NCBI GenBank assembly: GCA_038230415.1
Contig: JBBRNH010000147.1
Location: 1-6,271 of the forward strand
DNA length: 6,271 nt
Reading direction: 5' to 3'
Source of the DNA: JBBRNH01 sp038230415
GTDB lineage: Bacteria; Bacteroidota; Bacteroidia; Cytophagales; Spirosomataceae
In this document: one piece after another, positions 1 to 6,141 of the stretch
How the letters are laid out: every line of letters begins with the position of its first letter
Numbering within the stretch: position 1 is the stretch's first letter
The notes under the pieces: model-generated
Seen by the model: the letters and a program-made list of their open reading frames with translations, nothing else
Databases searched by the model: none
What the model was told of the DNA's origin: nothing
Made by a program: the position numbers and the translations under genes

Positions 1-114
1 GGTATGAAACGATTTCGTTATTTGAGTGATCGGTTGCGGACTCATAAGGTAATTTTATACGAGTCAGTCATCCGTATTTGTGCTGGTTTATGGAACTTCT
101 ATTTGACTAACTAA
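1..114 (+). CDS. IS5-like DDE transposase, C-terminal end (partial)
   Basis: Reading from base 1, 37 codons run open to a TAA at 112-114. The peptide contains KRFRYLSDRLRTHK and later ICAGLWNFYLTN, ending two residues after Tyr-Leu. A basic 'KRFR-LSDR-R' block followed by a hydrophobic 'GLWNF' tail is how I recall the C-terminus of IS5-type (DDE_Tnp_4-like) transposases ending. The catalytic DDE residues lie upstream, outside the window, so activity cannot be judged. The right end of the element should lie soon after the stop, within 115-255, but its inverted repeat cannot be defined without the left end. Base composition is less AT-rich than the DNA that follows. The call as a transposase end is fairly secure; the exact family is from memory. 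Confidence 0.75.
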   Translation, partial: GMKRFRYLSDRLRTHKVILYESVIRICAGLWNFYLTN

Positions 115-255
115 CTCATAATCAACTTTGCAACAACTCTACTACTGATTTTTAAAGTAATTGATAATGCGCCGATTACCTCATTTTAAGGCAAAATAGG
201 TATTATACGGAAATTCAAATAATAAACTTTAAAACGAAATTTGTAATGATTGATT
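115..255. other. AT-rich intergenic DNA, probable IS right end
   Basis: This stretch lies between the stop of the left transposase and the stop of the minus-strand membrane gene. It is AT-rich, has no open frame of note and no clear hairpin. The terminal inverted repeat of the left insertion sequence should fall here, but it cannot be placed from one end only. Confidence 0.4.
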
Positions 256-888
256 TTACGGTTTATTATTATATACATTTTTAAATTCACTCTTCGCTCC
301 AAAACTAAAAATAAAATCAGCAAAGCCATCTTTAGTCTTCAAGTTCTTTAAATAAAATGATTTATTCCAGCCTTCTGAAACATTAGAAAGTCCTCTAACA
401 GTTAAATAAATTGTTGTCATACCAGATATAAATATATAAATTAAACTATTATGTTGTGCAAAAGCCGTTTGAAAATTACCTGCAACTAAAAAACAGTTAG
501 TTATTGCAAATGATGTCTCTACTAATCCGTAATAAAATTGCCGTTTTTTCTTAAATAGGAAAAGTATGTATCCTACGCCTAAAACAATAATTGCAGATAA
601 AACTTTAGCCCAAAAAGATAAAATTAAAGGTGTCAATAGGCTTATAAAATTACTTTTAGAATTTTCATCCAATTGATTTATTAAACTGTGAATTATAGCA
701 TAATAAGATAGCGACGATGTTATTATTAATATAAGAAATATAAAAATTGCAGTAGCCCTAAAGTAAACTTCTGTCTTTTTGACGTGCTTCCAAAAAGCGA
801 CTTTTTTTTGATCATCTTCTTCTTCAAACTTTTCAATTTGATAGTCAACTCTTCTGTTAAACTCTTCTAATTAAACAAATCTATCCAT
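256..888 (-). pseudogene. Small multi-pass membrane protein, interrupted by in-frame TAA at codon 6
   Basis: The frame ending at TAA 258-256 is open back to 870, well beyond the first usable start (TTG at 672). Continuing upstream, an ATG at 888-886 lies in the same frame and reads MDRFV, then TAA (873-871), then LEEFNRRVDYQ and on without a break. Restored length is 210 residues. The N-terminal part is charged, with an acidic EEEDD run. Four hydrophobic segments follow at about 45-66, 96-112, 121-140 and 149-164, with KKKR after the second, and then a polar tail. Starting at TTG 672 would delete the charged region and first membrane segment, so the longer frame is the better gene model. The TAA could come from AAA, CAA or GAA by one substitution. 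I do not recognise the family. DNA is strongly AT-rich, unlike the two large genes, which suggests acquisition. A sequencing error, or a functional short form from TTG 672, is not excluded. Confidence 0.55.
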
Positions 889-980
889 GTATATTTTTCA
901 TCTAAACCACGCCACTATGAATTACCACCAAGCGCGAAGTCCAGCGACTTACCTCCCAAGCAGTCAAATTACCCTAACAT

Positions 981-1101
981 CCAAATACGACCTGTTAACC
1001 TAACCCTTTTTAAATTTGCTTAACGCCCAAATACCTTGTGTCAACCGGAAGACGACTAGCACAAGAAAAAATGCCTGTCAACCAAATACGTCCTGTAGAC
1101 C
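981..1101 (+). repeat. Three 20-bp degenerate direct repeats
   Basis: Copies sit at 981-1000, 1027-1046 and 1082-1101, with start-to-start distances of 46 and 55 bp. The shared pattern is CCAAATACGnCCTGTnAACC: all three begin CCAAATAC and end ACC, and the first and third differ at few positions. A further half-copy, CCTGTCAACC, lies at 1074-1083 and overlaps the start of the third. The repeats are interspersed with unrelated sequence, so this is not a CRISPR array, which has near-identical repeats and regular spacing. Binding sites, a transposon-end remnant or decayed duplications are all possible. Confidence 0.5.
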
Positions 1102-1300
1102 GAAGCCACCAAACGCACGTTTATTTTGGACCGGTTCACCCAACAAGTTATTGTACGTAAACTCACTAAACCAAAAGTAATTGATTTTCAGCTCCTTATG
1201 GTTTAGTATTGCTATTAAGTTTACCCAATCGAAGGCGATGGTCAATGGAGTTGCAAGGATACATAATTCAATCCCTTCATACAACCCAAAAATACGCCAG

Positions 1301-1342
1301 CAACCCCGGTCTGGAAACCCGTAGGGGCACAAACCGGGGTTG
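1301..1342 (-). terminator. Hairpin terminator downstream of the Gfo/Idh/MocA oxidoreductase
   Basis: CAACCCCGGT (1301-1310) and ACCGGGGTTG (1333-1342) are perfect 10-bp inverted arms; allowing one mismatch the stem reaches 13 bp. The 22-nt loop contains a smaller CCC/GGG pairing. On the minus strand the hairpin starts 16 bases after the TAA of the oxidoreductase and is followed, after about eight bases, by TTTTT. This fits an intrinsic terminator for that gene, although the T-run is short and not immediately adjacent. Confidence 0.5.
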
Positions 1343-1358
1343 TTGACAATGGAAACCA

Positions 1359-2831
1359 TTAAACCAACTGCCATCCCTCGCGGTATTGGCGGGAAACGAA
1401 CTGATTAGCCTCGTCGAAGTTGGTGATTTTCATGTTCGTGCCGTCCCACATCAGCTTTTTACGGCCGGGGTAGTTAAAGTTTCGTCCGTCTTCTCTGGCC
1501 GTGCGGAAGGTATAACTCCGAATGGCTACGTTGCCCATCAGCACCGACTCGGTAAGCGGCCCGGCAAAGTCGAAGGACGAGTGCAGGCCTTTGTGCTCTT
1601 TGCTGTTGAAACCGGCTTTGCAGGCTTCCGTCCAAAGCATCTGATGGCCGTTTTCCGGCAGCAGTTTTACCGCGTCGGATTTGGGGGCACCTTCCAGTTT
1701 CTGGCCGCTTTTGGTGTATAGCTTCGGGTCGTTGCCGTACAGGCCGCACACCATCAGTCCTTTGTCGCCGATCATCAGCATCCCGTTCTCGCCGTTTTCG
1801 GGCAGCGGCTCGTTGTCCGGCAGGAAATCGGGGCGGGAGGGACGAATGCCCCCGTCGGACCAGACCATGGTAACGGCCTGCTTGTTCCTGGACGATGCCG
1901 GAAACTTCAGTTCTACGCGGGACGAGGGCGGGCAGCCTTCGGGGATGTATTCGGGCGTCCAGTCTTTGAGAAACACCGACCCAATGCTGGTTTCCACTTC
2001 GGTGGGGTAGCCTAAGCCAAGTACGCGGAACGGTACGTCCATGATGTGACAGCCAATGTCGCCGAGTGCACCGGCCCCGAAATTCCACCAGCCGCGCCAC
2101 TTAAAGGGGTGATACGCGGGCGTGTAGCCCACCTTTTGCGCGGGTCCGAGCCAGGTATCCCAGTCGAGGTCGGCGGGGACTTCGGCGGCAGGCTGCGGTA
2201 CGGGAATGCCCTGCGGCCAGACGGGGCGGTTGGTCCAGAGATTGACAGTATGCACCTTGCCCAGCAGCCCTTTGTCGAACCACTCCACCATCTGGCTTTG
2301 CTGCGGGTTAGACGAGCCTTGATTACCCATCTGCGTCACGACTTTGTACTTGCGGGCGGCTTCGGTCAGCATCCGTGCTTCGTAGATGTTGTGCGTCAGG
2401 GGTTTCTGCACGTACACGTGTTTGCCCCGCTGCATGGCCGCCATCGCAATAACGGCGTGGGTATGGTCGGCGGTGGAGACGGTTACGGCATCGATGTTCT
2501 TGCCTTCCTTGTCCAGCATCTCGCGAAAATCCTTGTAGCGTTTCGCGGTGGGATGCTGTTCAAAATTCTTTTTGACCTGATCGCGGCCCCAATCGACGTC
2601 GCAGAGGGCCACGATGTTATTCGCACCTTTGTTGAAGGCGTTGTTGGTGTCCGAGAAGCCTTTGCCCGCGATGCCCACGCCGGCAATGTTCAGTTTATCG
2701 CTCGGCGCAATAAAGCCTTTTCCCAGTACGTGGCGGGGAACAATCATAAAGCTGGCTGCGGCTACGGTGCTTTGCCGGATAAAGTCCCGCCGGGTCGGCT
2801 GATTCGGTGTTGATTCGTCGGATGCGTTCAT
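1359..2831 (-). CDS. Tat-exported Gfo/Idh/MocA-family NAD(P)-dependent oxidoreductase
   Basis: A 490-residue protein with ATG at 2831 and TAA at 1361-1359. Residues 13-37 form a twin-arginine signal: TRRDFIRQ followed by a hydrophobic run (VAAASFMIV), so export in folded form with its cofactor to the periplasm is expected. The Rossmann fold starts at about 47 with the dinucleotide-binding GVGIAGKG (51-58). The family's EKP motif appears as VQKPLTH (141-147), with Gln replacing Glu, a variant I recall in secreted members. GALGDIGCHIMD (254-265) carries the His (262) and Asp positions usually assigned to catalysis. The family oxidises or reduces sugars, inositols and related alcohols; the substrate cannot be told from sequence. 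Length, about 50-100 residues more than cytosolic members, is normal for this exported group. No ribosome-binding site is visible, as usual in Bacteroidota. It appears monocistronic, with a palindrome upstream and a hairpin downstream. It is intact. Confidence 0.96.
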   Translation of the reverse strand: MNASDESTPNQPTRRDFIRQSTVAAASFMIVPRHVLGKGFIAPSDKLNIAGVGIAGKGFSDTNNAFNKGANNIVALCDVDWGRDQVKKNFEQHPTAKRYKDFREMLDKEGKNIDAVTVSTADHTHAVIAMAAMQRGKHVYVQKPLTHNIYEARMLTEAARKYKVVTQMGNQGSSNPQQSQMVEWFDKGLLGKVHTVNLWTNRPVWPQGIPVPQPAAEVPADLDWDTWLGPAQKVGYTPAYHPFKWRGWWNFGAGALGDIGCHIMDVPFRVLGLGYPTEVETSIGSVFLKDWTPEYIPEGCPPSSRVELKFPASSRNKQAVTMVWSDGGIRPSRPDFLPDNEPLPENGENGMLMIGDKGLMVCGLYGNDPKLYTKSGQKLEGAPKSDAVKLLPENGHQMLWTEACKAGFNSKEHKGLHSSFDFAGPLTESVLMGNVAIRSYTFRTAREDGRNFNYPGRKKLMWDGTNMKITNFDEANQFVSRQYREGWQLV

Positions 2832-3101
2832 TGAGCAGGTTTGTTAATTGGTAAAAGCAGATTAAGTTAATCTATCGTACCAAAGGCTCGTTCAGGTTAG
2901 TTTTACCCGCTTTTGTGGGGCCCATTCACGTCTAACCGATGGGCTGATAAGAGGGATTTAGTGCTGCCCGGATGACTTAACGCACACGCCGTGCGCAACT
3001 GCCAAAGGCTCTCAACTCTGCCCGTTACCGTTTATGTCGCCGGGCCTGAACAGCAAACCGTACGAATGGTTAAGTGTTCAATCGTAGAAACGTAACAGAC
3101 T
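2832..3101. other. Divergent intergenic region
   Basis: About 270 bp between the minus-strand oxidoreductase and the plus-strand small gene, so it should hold promoters for both directions. Besides the palindrome at 2859-2873 there are two weak stems: GCCCAT (2920-2925) with ATGGGC (2939-2944), and CGCAC (2981-2985) with GTGCG (2991-2995). I found no convincing match to the Bacteroidota promoter pattern (TTTG, then TAnnTTTG) in either direction. Confidence 0.4.
2859..2873. promoter_or_regulatory. 15-bp perfect palindrome, candidate operator
   Basis: AGATTAAGTTAATCT is a perfect 7-1-7 palindrome whose nearer edge is 27 bases upstream of the ATG of the Tat-exported oxidoreductase. Size and position suit a dimeric repressor site over the promoter or 5' leader of that gene. 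No regulator gene is present nearby, and a chance AT-rich palindrome is possible. Confidence 0.35.
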
Positions 3102-3287
3102 ATGCCCCGCCGAACCAACCCCAACGAATTTCAATCCTGGCAGTCAGCCGCCGAACTCACGAGTGGCGTGGTGGACAAGCGCAACCACAAACGCGCTGAT
3201 GCCAAACGCAACCGCCGAAACCGCCATTATGTCAAACTCGTCATCCGCGAACGGCTCGATGATCTCGATGGCAGCGCAGCCGATTGA
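3102..3287 (+). CDS. Small basic hypothetical protein, 61 aa
   Basis: ATG at 3102 to TGA at 3285-3287. The product is hydrophilic and strongly basic in the middle, with repeated Arg/Lys/Asn (KRNHKRADAKRNRRNRHY at about 26-43), and an acidic C-terminus (DDLDGSAAD). There is no signal peptide, membrane segment or cysteine. The basic centre would suit nucleic-acid or ribosome contact, but that is only an inference from charge. I do not recognise a family. Support for it being real: it starts in open intergenic space, no larger gene overlaps it, and a hairpin follows 31 bases after the stop. It is oriented with the large oxidoreductase downstream but separated by about 285 bp and two hairpins, so a shared operon is unlikely. 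Confidence 0.5.
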   Translation: MPRRTNPNEFQSWQSAAELTSGVVDKRNHKRADAKRNRRNRHYVKLVIRERLDDLDGSAAD

Positions 3288-3318
3288 CGGTCTGGCAGGG
3301 TGATTTTAATGTATTCCC

Positions 3319-3348
3319 GTAAACCCCGGTCAGGTGATCCGGGTTTAC
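3319..3348 (+). terminator. Hairpin after the 61-aa gene, possible terminator
   Basis: GTAAACCCCGG (3319-3329) pairs with CCGGGTTTAC (3339-3348), leaving one bulged C and a nine-base loop. It begins 31 bases after the small gene's stop. The nearest T-rich stretch on the plus strand is about 20 bases further on, so it is not a textbook intrinsic terminator; it may act as a transcript-stabilising or weak termination structure. Confidence 0.45.
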
Positions 3349-3396
3349 ATAATGAAGTTGTTTAAGTTTTTACTTTTCAGTCTCAAACCGGCGTTG

Positions 3397-3484
3397 TTTT
3401 GTCATCCTGAGGGACGAAGGATCTTAGCGACCAGATTTCTAAGATCCTTCGTGCCGCACCGGCGGACCGCTCAGGATGACAAAA
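3397..3484. repeat. Nested inverted-repeat (REP/MITE-like) element
   Basis: Outer arms TTTTGTCATCCTGAG (3397-3411) and its exact complement (3470-3484) enclose a second perfect pair, ACGAAGGATCTTAG (3414-3427) with CTAAGATCCTTCGT (3439-3452), around an 11-base loop. Between the right inner and outer arms a small GCCG/CGGC stem (3453-3456 with 3460-3463) is possible, so a folded strand would form a three-way junction. Sequences with 'GTCATCCTGAG...GAAGGATCTT' ends are, as I recall, dispersed intergenic repeats in many Bacteroidota genomes. It carries no gene; short frames across it are chance. Confidence 0.8.
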
Positions 3485-3515
3485 ACCACATGATGCTCCT
3501 CCTCAAACAGGTGAA

Positions 3516-3543
3516 ATTGCAAATCCAGAACAGCTTCAATTTG
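3516..3543 (+). promoter_or_regulatory. Candidate Bacteroidota-type promoter for the YdeP-family gene
   Basis: ATTG at 3516-3519 and TCAATTTG at 3536-3543 resemble the Bacteroidota sigma-ABfr pattern TTTG ... TAnnTTTG; the second box matches all but one fixed position, while the 16-base spacer is slightly short. Transcription would begin near 3550, leaving a leader of about 23 bases before ATG 3573, which favours that start over ATG 3729. Confidence 0.3.
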
Positions 3544-3572
3544 ACCCCTCAACGCTGCGTACGCCCTTTCGC

Positions 3573-6122
3573 ATGGAAAAATCACCCAATAATGAGCAAA
3601 AACCCGGCAATCCCGCTGTCCAACACGCGGCCAACGTGCCGAAGAGTGGCGAACGTCCCGAACAGGGTACCGAGACGGCCGCTGACCACTATGATCCACA
3701 AGGTAAACCCGACCGCGACAAACGTACTATGAACGCACCAGACAACATTGGAGCCAAAGCTAAATTTCCCATTCTGGCGCAGCCGCCCGAAGCTTTTACC
3801 GGATTGACACTCGGCAAACCCGCTACGGTAGCCGCCGGGGTTACCGCCGTGCTGAAATCCATGCAGTTTTCGTGGAGCGAAGCCGGTGTTGGCCGGGGCA
3901 CGCAGGCTCTGCTGAAACTGAACCAGACAGACGGCTTCGACTGCTCGTCCTGCGCCTGGCCCGACCCCGACGATCACCGGTCGGTGGCTGAATTCTGCGA
4001 AAACGGGGCCAAAGCCACGGCCTCCGATGCCGATACGCGCCGGGCTGATCCCGATTTTTTTGCCAAACACAGCCTCGTGGACCTGTCGCACATGACCGAC
4101 CGCGACCTGAACAATGCCGGTCGGCTGACGCATCCGTTGGTGAAACGGCCCGGTGCCACGCACTACACGGCTATTTCGTGGCCCGACGCCTTTCAGGTAG
4201 TCGCCGATCACCTGAACGCGCTGGACTCGCCCGATGAAGCCGTGTTTTATACGTCGGGGAAAGTGCCTAACGAACCGGCATTTCTGTACCAGTTGTTCGT
4301 GCGGCAGTTCGGCACCAACAACCTGCCCGACTGCTCTAATATGTGCCACGAAAGCAGCGGATCGGCCCTGAGTCCGACGCTGGGGCTGGGCAAGGGATCG
4401 GTCACGCTGAACGATATGCACGAGGCCGAGGTGATTATCATCATGGGGCAGAACCCCGGCACCAACCACCCCCGGATGCTGACGGCCTTGCAAATAGCCA
4501 AGCGCAACGGGGCCAAAATCATCGCCGTGAATCCCCTGCACGAAACGGGTTTGAGCCATTTCAAAAACCCGCAGGATTTCATGAATCCGATTAAGGCCGT
4601 GGGAACGCTGCTGAGTGGCGGAACACCCATCGCCGATCTGCATTTGCAGGTCCGCATCAACGGTGATCTGGCCGTGCTGCGGGGCATTATGAAACACCTG
4701 CTGCGGGCCGAAGAACTGAATCCCGGTGCCGTAATCGATCACGAATTTATCCAGGAATATACGACTGGTTACGAGGATTTTCTGACTAACGTCCGCAACA
4801 CGAGCTGGGCCGACATCGAAACCATGAGCGGACTGACGCCCGCCCAACTGCTCGAAGCCGCCAACATTATTGCGCCGAAGCAGAAGATCATTACGTGCTG
4901 GGCCATGGGCGTGACGCAGCAGAAAAACGGCGTGATGAGCATTCAGGAGATCGTGAACCTGCACCTGATGAAGGGTGCCGTTGGGAAACCCGGCGCGGGA
5001 ACCTGCCCGGTGCGGGGTCATTCCAACGTGCAGGGTGACCGGACGATGGGCATCTGGGAACGACCCCAAAAGGAGTTTCTGGACGCGCTGGCAACCGAGT
5101 ACAACTTCGAGCCACCCCGCGAACACGGCCACGACACCGTCGATTCCATCAAAGCGATGTACGACGGCAAAATAAAGGCATTTATGAGCCTCGGCGGTAA
5201 TTTTCTGTCGGCCTCACCCGATACCGAACTCGTAGCCGAATGCATGCGGAAACTGCAACTGTCGGTATTCGTAAGCACCAAACTGAACCGGGGTCACCTC
5301 GTTACGGGCGATACCGCGCTGATTTTACCCTGCCTGGCGCACGTCGATATGGACAGGCAGAAATCCGGTCAGCAGTTTACGTCCTGCGAAAACTCGATGG
5401 GCGTGGTCAGCCAGAACAAAGGCGTACTGGAGCCGCTGGAGGGCGAAATGCTGAGCGAAGTCGCCATTTTGTCGGGCATCGCCATCACCACGCTCGGCGA
5501 CCGGATTAAGGGCGACTGGGTGGGCTACACGGAAAACTACGACACCATCCGCGACGCCGTTGCCCGCGTGATTCCGGGTTTCGACAAGTTCAACGAGAAG
5601 ATCCGAATGCCGGGTGGTTTTTACCTGCCCAACGGTCCCCGCGAACGCAACTTCACCACCGAAAATGGCAAGGCGAATTTCAGCGTCACGGACATGGTGC
5701 TGCACGACATCGCGCCGGAGCAGTTGGTCTTGATGACCATCCGCAGCCACGACCAGTTCAACACCACGATTTACGATTACAACGACCGCTACCGGGGCGT
5801 ATACGGCGAACGGCGGGTGATTTTCATGAACCCTGACGACATGCGGGCGCGGGGCATCCGGGAGCGGCAGTTGGTGAACATTACCAGCCATTTCGAGGGG
5901 CAGGAGCGGAAATTAGAGAAGTTTGTTGCCATTCCCTACAACATCCCGAAAGGCAACACGGCGGCTTATTACCCCGAAGCCAACCCCTTAGTGCCGATTG
6001 CCAGCGTGGCCGACATCAGCAACACGCCGACCTCTAAGTTCGTGGTCGTTACTGTGGAGTCGGTAGCCGAAATTCTGCCCGAAGGCAGCAAGGTGCCCGA
6101 ACGGCTGGCCGTGGCGGTTTGA
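3573..6122 (+). CDS. FdhF/YdeP-family molybdopterin (bis-MGD) oxidoreductase
   Basis: An 849-residue cytoplasmic enzyme related to E. coli YdeP and to formate dehydrogenase alpha chains; no Tat signal is present. The N-terminal cluster region reads GFDCSSCAWPDP (121-132) with a third Cys in FCENGAK (141-147), giving Cys124, Cys127 and Cys142 and no fourth, as I recall for YdeP. PDCSNMCHE (252-260) aligns with the 'CARVUH' site of formate dehydrogenase H, making Cys258 the probable Mo/W ligand and His259 the catalytic His. RGHSNVQGDR (481-490) matches the region of its active-site Arg. Cofactor-binding segments include GQNPGTNHPRM (292-302) and KPGAGTCPVRG (472-482). The C-terminal dinucleotide-binding domain covers about 715-830, with RSHDQFNTTIYDYNDRYRG (724-742). 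The true substrate is not established for this group; formate oxidation should not be assumed. The family usually has about 760 residues; the excess is mainly a polar 52-residue N-terminus before Met53 (ATG 3729), the alternative start, and about 20 C-terminal residues. No partner subunit or FdhD lies in the window. Confidence 0.96.
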   Translation: MEKSPNNEQKPGNPAVQHAANVPKSGERPEQGTETAADHYDPQGKPDRDKRTMNAPDNIGAKAKFPILAQPPEAFTGLTLGKPATVAAGVTAVLKSMQFSWSEAGVGRGTQALLKLNQTDGFDCSSCAWPDPDDHRSVAEFCENGAKATASDADTRRADPDFFAKHSLVDLSHMTDRDLNNAGRLTHPLVKRPGATHYTAISWPDAFQVVADHLNALDSPDEAVFYTSGKVPNEPAFLYQLFVRQFGTNNLPDCSNMCHESSGSALSPTLGLGKGSVTLNDMHEAEVIIIMGQNPGTNHPRMLTALQIAKRNGAKIIAVNPLHETGLSHFKNPQDFMNPIKAVGTLLSGGTPIADLHLQVRINGDLAVLRGIMKHLLRAEELNPGAVIDHEFIQEYTTGYEDFLTNVRNTSWADIETMSGLTPAQLLEAANIIAPKQKIITCWAMGVTQQKNGVMSIQEIVNLHLMKGAVGKPGAGTCPVRGHSNVQGDRTMGIWERPQKEFLDALATEYNFEPPREHGHDTVDSIKAMYDGKIKAFMSLGGNFLSASPDTELVAECMRKLQLSVFVSTKLNRGHLVTGDTALILPCLAHVDMDRQKSGQQFTSCENSMGVVSQNKGVLEPLEGEMLSEVAILSGIAITTLGDRIKGDWVGYTENYDTIRDAVARVIPGFDKFNEKIRMPGGFYLPNGPRERNFTTENGKANFSVTDMVLHDIAPEQLVLMTIRSHDQFNTTIYDYNDRYRGVYGERRVIFMNPDDMRARGIRERQLVNITSHFEGQERKLEKFVAIPYNIPKGNTAAYYPEANPLVPIASVADISNTPTSKFVVVTVESVAEILPEGSKVPERLAVAV

Positions 6123-6141
6123 TAAACGGATTTGTAACTAT

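Larger units (their letters stand above)
889..1358. other. Gene-poor boundary region between AT-rich patch and host genes
   Basis: About 470 bp without a convincing gene. Composition shifts here from the AT-rich left part to the GC-richer right part. It holds three copies of a 20-bp degenerate direct repeat (981-1101) and a strong hairpin (1301-1342), each listed separately. A minus-strand frame of about 93 codons (ATG at 1359, stop at 1078) overlaps the stop of the oxidoreductase as TAATG and contains one hydrophobic stretch. Its first third is simply the translation of the hairpin, so I do not call it a gene; a decayed gene remnant is possible. Confidence 0.5.

Noticed and set aside
981..1101. 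Possible CRISPR array
   Set aside because: Only three degenerate 20-bp repeats with unequal spacing and no adjacent cas genes.
1078..1374. Minus-strand 98-codon frame overlapping the oxidoreductase stop
   Set aside because: The N-terminal part is the translation of a terminator-like hairpin and no family is recognised; at most a remnant.
1474..2100. Minus-strand 208-codon frame inside the oxidoreductase
   Set aside because: Same-strand out-of-frame shadow, Arg-rich, with no motifs; the true frame is continuous through it.
2046..2813. Plus-strand 255-codon frame opposite the Gfo/Idh/MocA gene
   Set aside because: It lies entirely antisense to a gene with strong motif support and has shadow-like composition rich in Gly, Arg, Val and His.
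3334..3732. Plus-strand 132-codon frame across the nested repeat and the start of the YdeP-family gene
   Set aside because: It reads through the inverted-repeat element and overlaps the real gene out of frame; no coherent protein features.
3582..5132. Long minus-strand open frame of 516 codons opposite the YdeP-family gene
   Set aside because: It is an antisense shadow of a GC-rich gene whose plus-strand frame has clear family motifs; the minus translation has no recognisable domain.
5325..5891. Minus-strand 188-codon frame opposite the C-terminal half of the YdeP-family gene
   Set aside because: Antisense to well-conserved cofactor-binding sequence; no independent support.
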